Source of the DNA: Ruminococcaceae bacterium UBA7127
Lineage (GTDB): Bacteria > Bacillota > Clostridia > Oscillospirales > Acutalibacteraceae
Assembly (NCBI GenBank): GCA_002493005.1
Contig: DKXL01000018.1
Span: 1 to 27,019 of the forward strand
Direction of reading: 5' to 3'
DNA length: 27,019 bases
The position numbers were made by a program, and so were the translations under genes. Shown here piece after piece: positions 15,487 to 23,077 of this stretch; position 1 is the first letter of the stretch, and every line of letters begins with the position of its first letter. The notes beneath the pieces were generated by a model. The model saw only the letters and a program-made list of their open reading frames with translations, was not told where the DNA came from and did no database searches.

Positions 15487-17562
15487 ATGAGATATTCGTA
15501 CACTCTTACAAACCTAAACTGTGCTCATTGTGCAGGAAAAATTGAAGAAAAAATCAGACAAACAAGCGGATATGAAAATGTATCATTTAACTTTGCTACC
15601 AAAACGCTGAAATTCGTTTCAAAGAAAAGCAATACACTCACTGAAATTCAGCGAATTTGCGACAGTATAGAGGACGGCATTACCGTTGTTGACGCCGCAA
15701 AAAGCACAAATAATTCTAAAAGCGAAAATAAATTCAACAAGAACACACTTCTTCTTGCAGTTTCTGTTGTTCTTGTTGTTATTGCGGCTGTTTTACACTT
15801 TTCCTCCCTTGAAGAATCCGTATGGAGTTTTTACACGACTATGGGATGCTGCCTTGCAACAACCGTAATTGCAGGATATAAAATTTTTATTAAAGGCTTC
15901 AAAAATCTTATTAAGTTTAGAATAGACGAAACCGTACTTATGGATGTTGCCGTAATTGCCGCATTCTGCCTTGGTGAATTTTTGGAGGCGGCAATGGTAA
16001 CACTGCTGTTCTCCATCGGAGAAATTTTTGAAGACAAAGCCGTTGACGCATCACGGCGTGACATTGAAAAGCTTGCAAATATCCGCCCCGATACCGCCAC
16101 AATACTTATTGACAGCTCGGAGCAAACCGTACCTGCCGAAAGTGTAAAAGCAGGCAGTATAATTTTAGTTAAGCCCTATGAACGAATCCCTCTTGACGGT
16201 GTAATTACAAGCGGAAAAACCACTCTTGATACCTCTGCTCTCACCGGCGAGAGTTTGCCTGTTGATGCCGCCGAAGGCAGTGAAGTACTGAGCGGAGCAA
16301 TCAACGGCAGTAAGCTTATAACAATTAAAACAACAAAAGCGTTTGGCGACAGTACCGCTACAAGAATTTTAAAGCTTGTTGAGGATGCCGCCGCACAAAA
16401 GGGCAATCGTGAAAAGCTCATCACTCGCTTTGCCTCGATATATACCCCCATCGTCGTTTTGATTGCCGCCGCTATTGCAATTATTCCACCGATTTGCGGA
16501 TTGGGCACATTTTCCGATTGGCTGTACCGAGCACTTGTTTGTCTTGTTGCTTCGTGCCCATGTGCAATAGTAATATCCGTTCCTCTCGCCTATTATTCGG
16601 GCATTGGCGCCGCATCAAAGCTCGGAGTGCTTATCAAGGGCGGCAAATATATTGAGGCTCTTGCAAAAGCAGACACATTTGTTTTTGATAAAACAGGAAC
16701 GCTTACAACAGGTAAGCTAAGCGTAAACAGTATAACCTCACTTTGTGATTATACAGAAGATGAAATTCTTGCACTTGCTGCTGCGTGCGAAAAATATTCC
16801 GTACATCCTGTTGCAGAAGCTATCAAAAGCAAAGCCGACGGACTTAAACTTCCACAGCTTTGCGATTACAGCGAAAACGCAGGTCACGGCACATCGGCAA
16901 TGCTCAACGGCAAAAGAATTGAGTGCGGCGGCTCAAAAATCATAACTGAAAGCCAAAAAAAGTTAATATCTAAAAACGATACCGTGTTTTTGCTGTGTGA
17001 CGGACAACTTATCGGCGCAATCTCTGTTACTGATACAATAAGAGAAGAATCCAAGGAGGTTATCTCCACACTCAAGAAATATGGCGTTAAGAACACAATT
17101 ATGCTGACAGGCGATTCAAAAGCTGTTGCCGAGAGTGTCAGACTGCAAATCGGAATGAGCGAATGTAAATCCGAGCTGTTGCCTGCCGAAAAACTATACA
17201 ATGTTGAAAAAATAAAGAAAAGCTCAAAAGCAGTTTGCTTTGTGGGCGACGGAATCAACGATGCTCCCGTTCTGTCCGCAAGTGACTGCGGCATTGCAAT
17301 GGGGCTTGGCAGTGAAGCCGCAATCGAAGCATCTGACGCAGTGCTTGCATCAGGCAATCTAAAGCAACTGCCGAGTGCTGTAAAACTTGCCCGCCGTGTT
17401 GTTCGCACAGTTAAAACTAACATTATATTTGCTCTTACCATCAAGGCGGTTGTAATTATTCTTGCCGCATTGGGCATTGCCGAAATGTGGATGTCGGTCA
17501 TTGCTGACACAGGAGTCAGCATACTTTGTGTGCTGTATGCCGCACGACTTTTGAAAAAATAA
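15487..17562 (+). CDS. zntA: P1B-type heavy-metal-exporting ATPase (ZntA/CadA type)
   Basis: Membrane ATPase (691 aa) that pumps divalent metal, most likely Zn(II), out of the cell. One N-terminal HMA domain with C12-x-x-C15 (NCAHC), actuator TGE at 253-255, the transmembrane CPC metal site at 357-359, phosphorylated D401 in DKTGT, an HP motif (VHPVAEAI) and GDGINDAP at 587-594. The last helix has DTG (ADTGVSILCV), which fits the P1B-2 (Zn/Cd/Pb) subgroup rather than copper pumps. The start at 15487 is favoured because it gives the HMA domain at the N-terminus and has GGGGGA upstream; the longer form adds only a low-complexity tail. Regulated with the upstream zinc sensor. Substrate is inferred. 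Confidence 0.92.
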   Translation: MRYSYTLTNLNCAHCAGKIEEKIRQTSGYENVSFNFATKTLKFVSKKSNTLTEIQRICDSIEDGITVVDAAKSTNNSKSENKFNKNTLLLAVSVVLVVIAAVLHFSSLEESVWSFYTTMGCCLATTVIAGYKIFIKGFKNLIKFRIDETVLMDVAVIAAFCLGEFLEAAMVTLLFSIGEIFEDKAVDASRRDIEKLANIRPDTATILIDSSEQTVPAESVKAGSIILVKPYERIPLDGVITSGKTTLDTSALTGESLPVDAAEGSEVLSGAINGSKLITIKTTKAFGDSTATRILKLVEDAAAQKGNREKLITRFASIYTPIVVLIAAAIAIIPPICGLGTFSDWLYRALVCLVASCPCAIVISVPLAYYSGIGAASKLGVLIKGGKYIEALAKADTFVFDKTGTLTTGKLSVNSITSLCDYTEDEILALAAACEKYSVHPVAEAIKSKADGLKLPQLCDYSENAGHGTSAMLNGKRIECGGSKIITESQKKLISKNDTVFLLCDGQLIGAISVTDTIREESKEVISTLKKYGVKNTIMLTGDSKAVAESVRLQIGMSECKSELLPAEKLYNVEKIKKSSKAVCFVGDGINDAPVLSASDCGIAMGLGSEAAIEASDAVLASGNLKQLPSAVKLARRVVRTVKTNIIFALTIKAVVIILAALGIAEMWMSVIADTGVSILCVLYAARLLKK

Positions 17563-17563
17563 C

Positions 17564-17630
17564 GCGGCGTGACGCCGCCCACAATTCGAGTAGATAGGTT
17601 GATATATTTTTATACGATAGTTACCCGACA
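17564..17630 (-). repeat. Dispersed structured repeat, copy C (diverged)
   Basis: Begins one base after the ATPase stop with GCGGCGTGACGCCGC (17564-17578), then CACAATTCGAGTAGATAGG and TTGAT as in the other copies. CCCGA (17624-17628) can still pair with TCGAG (17586-17590). Similarity fades after about 17630, so the far half is missing or diverged. Unlike copies A and B it lies downstream of a gene and points against it. Confidence 0.65.
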
Positions 17631-17742
17631 ATAAAAAATTGCGTTAGTCGATTCCTGCGTTACCAATAGAAAAATATTTGCACCGAGCTACCGACATTAA
17701 ATTATCACCGACGATTATGCCCGAAAATAAAATAAAAATATT

Positions 17743-17775
17743 GGGCAGACGTTTGTTCTGCCCTTTACTTTTTGC
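17743..17775 (+). terminator. Intrinsic terminator of the arsR-ATPase operon
   Basis: GGGCAGA (17743-17749) pairs with TCTGCCC (17757-17763), followed by TTTACTTTTTGC. It lies about 180 bases after the ATPase stop and overlaps the start of the ilvB promoter. Confidence 0.7.
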
Positions 17776-17792
17776 TATATTTATAGTATAAT
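17764..17792 (+). promoter_or_regulatory. Probable ilvB promoter
   Basis: TATAAT at 17787-17792 with a weak -35 (TTTACT, 17764-17769) at 17-base spacing, about 100 bases upstream of ilvB. No other good -10 is nearer to a ribosome site. Confidence 0.55.
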
Positions 17793-17815
17793 AAGCTTTA
17801 AACAATGTGCGATTA

Positions 17816-17836
17816 CGGCTTTTGTGACAAAAACCG
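17816..17836 (+). repeat. Hairpin in the ilvB leader
   Basis: CGGCTTTTGT and ACAAAAACCG form a 10-bp near-perfect inverted repeat around one base, giving a hairpin of about 7-8 bp. No T-run follows, so it is not a terminator on its own. Role unknown. Confidence 0.4.
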
Positions 17837-17892
17837 CAATGCTTACACATTTTTTCAAAATATATAATATAATGATAGGAGGGACAAGCATA

Positions 17893-19515
17893 ATGATCAG
17901 CGGTGCTGAAATTATGGTAAAATGTTTGGAAGCCGAGGGCGTAACAGTTGTCTTTGGTTATCCGGGTGCGGCAATATGCCCCTTTTATGATAAACTTTAT
18001 GACTCAAGCATCAATCACATTCTTGTTCGTCAGGAGCAAAATGCGGCTCACGCGGCAAGCGGTTATGCAAGATGCAGCAACCGTCCGGGCGTGTGCATAG
18101 CCACCTCAGGACCCGGCGCTACAAACCTTATCACGGGCATTGCCACAGCATATACGGACTCAATTCCTATGGTGGCAATCACAGGTCAGGTTCGCAGCGA
18201 CCTTTTGGGCAGAGATGTTTTTCAGGAGGCTGACATTACAGGTGCGTGCGAGCCGTTTGTCAAGCACAGCTATCTTGTAAACAAGACCGAGGATTTACCG
18301 AGAGTTTTTAAAGAGGCGTTTCACATTGCTTCAACAGGAAGACAAGGTCCTGTTTTGATTGACATACCAATGGACATTCAGACAAATGAAATTGAAAGTT
18401 TTGAATATCCCGACAAGGTAAACATCATCGGATATAAGCCGAACACTCAGGGGCACGCCATCCAAATTAAGCGTGCTGTTGACGCAATCAACAAAAGCAA
18501 GCGCCCTGTTATTGTATCAGGAGGCGGTGTGCTTAGCTCAGGCGTTAAGCTAAAGCTTCAGGAGTTTGCCGACAAAACCAAAATTCCCGTTATTTCAACT
18601 ATGATGGGTATCGGCATTATGCCGAGTGAACACGAGCTATATCTCGGAATGTTAGGCACTCACGGCAAGGCTGTTGCCAACCGTGCGCTTCACGAAGCAG
18701 ATTTGGTGATTGTTTGCGGAGCAAGACTTGGTGACAGAGCCGTTGCAGCTCCTGACCAAATGAGCGAAAATACAACTGTTATACATATTGACATTGACCC
18801 TGCCGAAATCGGAAAAAATGTTAAAACCGAAATTCCGATAGTTGGCGATATGCGCAATGTTATGAAAAAACTGCTTGAAAATATCGGCGACTACACTGTT
18901 TCTGCTCAGTGGAGCGAAACAGTTAAAACCTGGAAAAAGGATTTATATAAGACTCCCCCGGTATTTGAGGGCTATGTTGAACCAAGAAATCTTGTGGGCA
19001 ACCTCAGCGCAATGTTCAAGTCAAAGGCAATTTTGGTTGCTGATGTAGGTCAAAACCAAATTTGGTGCGCCAACAACTTCCGTATTCGTGAGGGCAGGTT
19101 CCTTACAACAGGCGGAATGGGAACAATGGGTTATTCAATTCCTGCCGCTGTAGGCGCAAAGTTTGCAAGACCCGACCGAGATGTCATTGTAATCTGCGGT
19201 GACGGCAGTTTTCAGATGGGGCTCAACGAGCTTGCAACTATCGCGGGCAACAACCTTGGAATCAAGATTATAATTATGCGCAACTCTCGCCTTGGAATGG
19301 TGCGTGAGCTTCAGGACAAAAACTATGACGGCAGACACAGCGCAACTATCCTGCAAGGCGATCCTGACTTTTTGAAGATTGCCGATGCCTACGGCATTGA
19401 CCACGCTGAAGCTAACTCAAACGAAGAAGCTGAGCGCATAATTAAGGGAATTGTAAATTCAGACAAGCCGTTTATTCTTGTTTGCAATGTACATCCCGAC
19501 ACTCCGTCAATTTAA
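17893..19515 (+). CDS. ilvB: Acetolactate synthase large (catalytic) subunit IlvB
   Basis: ThDP-dependent enzyme (540 aa) that condenses pyruvate with pyruvate or 2-oxobutyrate, the first shared step of valine, leucine and isoleucine synthesis. The N-terminus VTVVFGYPGAAICPFYDKL is typical, and the catalytic Glu is E48 in RQEQNAAH. The ThDP/Mg motif is GDGSFQMGLNEL from about residue 436. The start at 17893 follows GGAGGGACAAGCATA; the frame is open 23 codons further upstream, but that segment lacks family similarity and contains the ribosome site. Length is slightly short but normal. The small subunit gene begins 12 bases downstream. Confidence 0.95.
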   Translation: MISGAEIMVKCLEAEGVTVVFGYPGAAICPFYDKLYDSSINHILVRQEQNAAHAASGYARCSNRPGVCIATSGPGATNLITGIATAYTDSIPMVAITGQVRSDLLGRDVFQEADITGACEPFVKHSYLVNKTEDLPRVFKEAFHIASTGRQGPVLIDIPMDIQTNEIESFEYPDKVNIIGYKPNTQGHAIQIKRAVDAINKSKRPVIVSGGGVLSSGVKLKLQEFADKTKIPVISTMMGIGIMPSEHELYLGMLGTHGKAVANRALHEADLVIVCGARLGDRAVAAPDQMSENTTVIHIDIDPAEIGKNVKTEIPIVGDMRNVMKKLLENIGDYTVSAQWSETVKTWKKDLYKTPPVFEGYVEPRNLVGNLSAMFKSKAILVADVGQNQIWCANNFRIREGRFLTTGGMGTMGYSIPAAVGAKFARPDRDVIVICGDGSFQMGLNELATIAGNNLGIKIIIMRNSRLGMVRELQDKNYDGRHSATILQGDPDFLKIADAYGIDHAEANSNEEAERIIKGIVNSDKPFILVCNVHPDTPSI

Positions 19516-19527
19516 TGAGGTGAGAAA

Positions 19528-20019
19528 ATGCAATATACATTATCAATACTTGTTGAAAACCAGGCGGGTGTTCTCTCAAAAATTTCGGGACTTTTTTCTC
19601 GCCGAGGCTTTAACATTGACTCGCTTGCGGTTGGTGTGACAAACGACCCTAATGTTTCAAGAATAACAATCGTTGCAAACGGTGACGAATATGTTGTTGA
19701 ACAGCTTGAAAAACAGCTCAACAAGCTTATCCCCATCATAAAGGTTAAACGTTTGACAGAGGGCGATTTTATCAGCCGAGAGCTTATTCTTATAAAGATT
19801 CACTGCGCAGCTGCAAAACGAGCAGAAATCATTAAGACGGTTGAAATTATGCAGGCAAAGATTGTTGATGTTTCGCCGTCAAGCGTTACGGTTGAGTACT
19901 GCGAATGCGCAAACCGTATTCAAACTCTTATAGATTTACTCAAGCCTTATGGTATCCGTGAGATTGTAAGAACAGGTACAGTTGCTATCGACAGAGGCAA
20001 CACCGCAGTTTCCGTTTAA
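19528..20019 (+). CDS. ilvN: Acetolactate synthase small (regulatory) subunit
   Basis: ACT-domain regulatory subunit (163 aa, the same length as E. coli IlvH) that activates IlvB and confers valine feedback inhibition. The ACT domain reads LSILVENQAGVLSKISGLFS, RRGFNIDSLAVG at about 5-40, with the usual second half ending in GIREIVRTGTVAI. GAGGTG lies just upstream of the ATG, within 12 bases of the ilvB stop, so the two subunits are made together. Confidence 0.94.
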   Translation: MQYTLSILVENQAGVLSKISGLFSRRGFNIDSLAVGVTNDPNVSRITIVANGDEYVVEQLEKQLNKLIPIIKVKRLTEGDFISRELILIKIHCAAAKRAEIIKTVEIMQAKIVDVSPSSVTVEYCECANRIQTLIDLLKPYGIREIVRTGTVAIDRGNTAVSV

Positions 20020-20045
20020 TCTTACAGTTAACATATAATTTTATA

Positions 20046-20066
20046 TACCGCTTTGCGGTAAGGAGG
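20046..20066 (+). promoter_or_regulatory. Short hairpin abutting the ilvC ribosome site
   Basis: TACCGC-TTT-GCGGTA (20046-20060) is followed immediately by a perfect AGGAGG (20061-20066), 8 bases before the ilvC ATG. The stem may stabilise the mRNA 5' end or tune translation of ilvC within the operon. Confidence 0.45.
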
Positions 20067-20074
20067 AACTTAAA

Positions 20075-21115
20075 ATGAAAGACTACACAGAAAACATGAA
20101 AGCACCAATTTATTACCAGTCAGACTGTAACCTTTCTCTGCTTGACGGTAAGACAATCGCTATTATCGGTTACGGCAGCCAGGGTCACGCTCATGCTCTT
20201 AACCTTAAAGAGTCAGGCTGCAATGTAATCATCGGTCTTTACAATGGCAGCAAGTCATGGGCAAAGGCTGAAGCTCAGGGCTTTAAGGTATACACAGCTG
20301 CTGAAGCTGCAAAACAGGCTGACATCATTATGATCCTCATCAATGACGAGAAGCAGGCTGCAATGTACAAGAACGACATCGAGCCAAACCTTGAGGCAGG
20401 CAATATGCTTATGTTTGCTCACGGCTTTGCAATTCACTTTGGCCAGATTGTTCCGCCTGCTGACGTTGACGTTACAATGATTGCTCCAAAGGGTCCGGGT
20501 CACACAGTAAGAAGCGAATATCAGGCAGGCAAGGGTGTTCCGTGTCTTGTTGCTGTTCAGCAGGACGCTACAGGAATGGCTAAAGACCTTGCACTTGCTT
20601 ATGCACTCGGCATCGGCGGCGCAAGAGCAGGTGTTCTTGAAACAACATTCAGAACAGAAACAGAAACTGACCTCTTTGGTGAGCAGGCTGTTCTTTGCGG
20701 CGGTGTTTGCGCACTTATGCAGGCTGGTTTTGAAACACTCTGCGAAGCAGGCTACGACCCAAGAAACGCTTACTTTGAGTGTATCCACGAGATGAAGCTC
20801 ATCGTTGACCTCATTTATCAGTCAGGCTTTGCAGGTATGAGATATTCAATTTCAAACACTGCTGAATACGGTGACTACATCACAGGTCCAAAGATTATCA
20901 CAGAAGATACAAAGAAGGCTATGAAGAAAGTTCTCACAGATATTCAGGACGGTACATTTGCTAAGGACTTCCTCCTCGATATGTCACAGGCAGGCGGTCA
21001 GGCTCACTTCCGTGCTATGAGAAAGCTTGCTGCCGAGGCTCCTGCTGAGGTTATCGGTAAGGAAGTTAGAAAACTCTACAGCTGGTCAGATGAGGACAAG
21101 CTCATTAACAACTAA
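20075..21115 (+). CDS. ilvC: Ketol-acid reductoisomerase IlvC
   Basis: Converts acetolactate to dihydroxyisovalerate with NAD(P)H and Mg2+ (346 aa, class I length). The Rossmann motif GYGSQG is at 32-37, catalytic His in FAHGFAIHFG, and APKGPGHTVR follows. The cofactor-specificity loop reads GLYNGSKSW (54-62): the two serines S59 and S61 are kept but the usual Arg after GL is Tyr56. Codon use is strongly biased toward GCT, AAG and ACA and few rare codons, and the ribosome site is perfect, both suggesting high expression. It is third in the ilvBNC operon and followed by two terminators. ilvD and leu genes are not in the window. Confidence 0.96.
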   Translation: MKDYTENMKAPIYYQSDCNLSLLDGKTIAIIGYGSQGHAHALNLKESGCNVIIGLYNGSKSWAKAEAQGFKVYTAAEAAKQADIIMILINDEKQAAMYKNDIEPNLEAGNMLMFAHGFAIHFGQIVPPADVDVTMIAPKGPGHTVRSEYQAGKGVPCLVAVQQDATGMAKDLALAYALGIGGARAGVLETTFRTETETDLFGEQAVLCGGVCALMQAGFETLCEAGYDPRNAYFECIHEMKLIVDLIYQSGFAGMRYSISNTAEYGDYITGPKIITEDTKKAMKKVLTDIQDGTFAKDFLLDMSQAGGQAHFRAMRKLAAEAPAEVIGKEVRKLYSWSDEDKLINN

Positions 21116-21149
21116 TTTTATTTAGTAAGTTAAAAGCAATACACAAACT

Positions 21150-21184
21150 ACGGCAAACCGAAATAATCGGTTTGCCGTTTTTAC
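21150..21184 (+). terminator. Intrinsic terminator of ilvBNC
   Basis: ACGGCAAACCGA (21150-21161) pairs perfectly with TCGGTTTGCCGT (21167-21178) over a 5-nt loop, followed by TTTTTAC. Confidence 0.9.
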
Positions 21185-21193
21185 TTTAAAGGC

Positions 21194-21230
21194 AAAAGCC
21201 ACACAAACGATAATGTTTGCGTGGCTTTTT
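21194..21230 (+). terminator. Second terminator after ilvBNC
   Basis: AAAAGCCACACAAAC (21194-21208) pairs with GTTTGCGTGGCTTTT (21215-21229) with one mismatch, ending in T5. It lies 10 bases after the first terminator's T-run. Confidence 0.8.
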
Positions 21231-21466
21231 GAGTAAAACTTCGTGCACATTTTGAGAACATATAAGCCAAAAGAAAATCCGAGCAAACAACTCAGAACTT
21301 CTCAACCAAACCTCAATAAAAGTTAAATAAATATCTGAGCAAATTTTTTTCCAAACGAATAAGATTTCACATAAAGGCTTTCGCCTTTTGAGAACAGGTT
21401 ATCATATGGGTAAAAAATCACCCAAAATGGTATTCCGCTTTTAATTGGGTATTAGTATTAATTTAT
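21231..21466. other. Intergenic stretch after the ilv terminators
   Basis: AT-rich sequence between convergent genes. It holds a small hairpin AAAGGC-TTTC-GCCTTT (21373-21388) and a weak TGGGT/ACCCA pair (21407-21424) that might end the XRE transcript; I see nothing else. Confidence 0.5.
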
Positions 21467-21826
21467 TCAGGATATACTGCTGATAAACTCTCTCCATTTA
21501 TCTTCGGAAATGTTATTATCTTTTGCAGTTCTGATAGCATCCTTAACAATATCATTGCTTTTTATGTAGCAAGTTATATCATAAGGAGTTGAAATAACAC
21601 TTTTGGTTTCTACTGCTAAATCATACAGCTTTTTTTCTTCTTCATTATTCAACTTAAGAAGTGTTGCAATCTTTTTTAGTGTTTCTCCGTTAGGTGCAGT
21701 ACGTATGCCTTGTTCAAAACTTGATTGATATACGGAAGAAACACCTGCTTTCTGCGCAAACGCTCTTAACGATACCCCTGTTTCTAATCTTTTACGTCGC
21801 ACAAATGCGCCAAATGTTTCACTCAT
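21467..21826 (-). CDS. XRE-family helix-turn-helix regulator
   Basis: Small DNA-binding protein (119 aa). Residues about 6-60 form a Cro/CI-type helix-turn-helix: FGAFVRRKRLETGVSLRAFA, KAGVSSVYQSSFEQGIRTAP, then LKKIATLLKL. The last 60 residues (EEEKKLYDLAVETK...) are helical and charged with no known ligand domain. AAGGA about 9 bases upstream supports the ATG. It lies 34 bases after the small secreted-protein gene on the same strand, so the two may share a transcript. Target unknown. Confidence 0.8.
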   Translation of the reverse strand: MSETFGAFVRRKRLETGVSLRAFAQKAGVSSVYQSSFEQGIRTAPNGETLKKIATLLKLNNEEEKKLYDLAVETKSVISTPYDITCYIKSNDIVKDAIRTAKDNNISEDKWREFISSIS

Positions 21827-21860
21827 AAATTAATCCTTCTTTTTACTGTATTTTGTCACT

Positions 21861-22280
21861 TTACGAAACTTTTACCGAACTGCTGTTGTCGGTTACTGTT
21901 TCATACACGTTGCCGTTATAAACTTTTGCCGTTGCATGTGTTCTGTATGTACCGGAAGACAGAGAGCCTTTTGATTTTGAAAAGCTAATGCCCTTAGTGT
22001 AGAATGTATTGCTCCATGTTTGAACATTCGTCCACTTTCCGTCTGAATATTTTTGAAGTGACATTGTTACTGTCGCGTGTGTTCCGGGTGGTTTAATTGT
22101 TAATCTAGTCGTGCACGTAGCTGTCTTTGAGCTTATGCTAATCGACGCATTAACATCATCGTAAGTATATGCGCTCTGAGGTGAGATACTATCATCGTTT
22201 GATGACGCAGCACTAAATTGAACAACAGATACCGACGTCAGCATAACCAGCATCAGAGCAAACGAAATTAATTTTTTCAT
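21861..22280 (-). CDS. Small secreted protein, unknown function
   Basis: I do not recognise the family with confidence. The 139-aa protein has a clear signal peptide (MKKLISFALMLVMLTSVSVV, cleavage near FSAAS). The mature part is rich in Ser/Thr and alternates hydrophobic and polar residues, suggesting an all-beta fold: ISSKTATCTTRLTIKP, GKWTNVQTWS, then SSGTYRTHATAKVYNG. It has a single Cys and no anchor. AAAGGGG upstream supports the start. It sits between the sigma/anti-sigma pair and the XRE gene on the same strand. Confidence 0.75.
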   Translation of the reverse strand: MKKLISFALMLVMLTSVSVVQFSAASSNDDSISPQSAYTYDDVNASISISSKTATCTTRLTIKPPGTHATVTMSLQKYSDGKWTNVQTWSNTFYTKGISFSKSKGSLSSGTYRTHATAKVYNGNVYETVTDNSSSVKVS

Positions 22281-22301
22281 TTTTAACCCCTTTAAGTAAA
22301 A

Positions 22302-22340
22302 TAGTATATAGGCACAACAGTAACCACACCCTATATACTA
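22302..22340. repeat. Inverted repeat upstream of the small secreted-protein gene
   Basis: TAGTATATAGG (22302-22312) is the exact complement of 22330-22340, with 17 bases between. It lies between the anti-sigma stop and the secreted-protein start. On the minus strand a short TTTTAC follows, so it could be a weak terminator, or a pair of operator half-sites 28 bp apart. Confidence 0.5.
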
Positions 22341-22389
22341 CTACCTCTGTAAATTCAATTTGTGACTAAAATTTCCAAAATTTTGCAAA

Positions 22390-23076
22390 TTATTTTTCTT
22401 TTAATGACGCACATATTTCAAGCATCTCTTCTATTGAGAAAGAATTTGAATACAGACGGAATAAATATTCACCGTTATTCCACGTCAAAGAATAATATTC
22501 GTTATCTCTATTTGCCGCTAAATATTCTTGTCCTTTGTATTCTTCCTCCCAAACTGTAGTTTGTGTATTGTCAACCTTTAGTCTTACTTTTTCCCTTGGA
22601 TACTGTTCAAAAATAGTGAAAGTAGAATCTTCTTTACTCATATAGTAATAATAGGTACCGCTTTCGTCAGCACTGCCTGTGACAAGCTCAAATTCATCGG
22701 AAAGATCAATCTCATAAAACTTTTCAATCTCCGGCGGATATGAGGCTCCCTCCTCTATAACTTCAACCAGTCTATCTGAACCCACACCAGGAATCATATA
22801 AAACCCGCCTATTATATTTTTGGTTGCACCAACGCCCAATGATGACACAATCAGCGTTAGCGCGGCAACAAGCACACATATTATCTTTCTTGACTTTGTA
22901 AGCGTAATTCTGTGATATATGTTGTGTTCAGACTTAGCCATCTTCTTGATTTTGTTATCAAACGAACTTGATGTTTCAAATTCATTCTCATTAAACTCAG
23001 TTTTGGCAAAATATCTGTCCTGATATATCGACACTGCATCCTTTAACAATTCGTCGTCAAGCAATATCTTAGACAT
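22390..23076 (-). CDS. Anti-sigma factor-like membrane protein with DUF4367-type domain
   Basis: Probable partner of the ECF sigma factor encoded just upstream. The 228-aa protein has a cytoplasmic N-terminus (1-62), one membrane segment at about 65-84 (IICVLVAALTLIVSSLGVGA) and an extracellular C-terminal domain that resembles DUF4367: YYYYMSKEDSTFTIFEQYP, WEEEYKGQEYLAANRDNEYY, LTWNNGEYLFRLYSN. The start at 23076 is chosen because AAAGGGGAG, within the end of the sigma gene, lies 6 bases upstream and the ATG is one base after the sigma stop; the longer reading overlaps the sigma gene. The role as anti-sigma factor is inferred from this pairing. Confidence 0.82.
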   Translation of the reverse strand: MSKILLDDELLKDAVSIYQDRYFAKTEFNENEFETSSSFDNKIKKMAKSEHNIYHRITLTKSRKIICVLVAALTLIVSSLGVGATKNIIGGFYMIPGVGSDRLVEVIEEGASYPPEIEKFYEIDLSDEFELVTGSADESGTYYYYMSKEDSTFTIFEQYPREKVRLKVDNTQTTVWEEEYKGQEYLAANRDNEYYSLTWNNGEYLFRLYSNSFSIEEMLEICASLKEK

Positions 23077-23077
23077 T

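Larger units (their letters stand above)
17563..17892. other. Intergenic region, ATPase / ilvB
   Basis: About 330 bp holding, in order, repeat copy C, an intrinsic terminator (17743-17775), the ilvB promoter (17764-17792) and a ~95-nt ilvB leader with one hairpin (17816-17836). No T-box motif is seen. Confidence 0.6.

Noticed and set aside
17805..17867. 20-residue frame as an ilv leader peptide
   Set aside because: No run of Leu, Val or Ile codons and no ribosome site; attenuation by this frame is not supported.
20255..20788. Antisense open frame opposite ilvC
   Set aside because: Shadow of the strong codon bias of ilvC; Cys/Ser/Val-rich with no motif.
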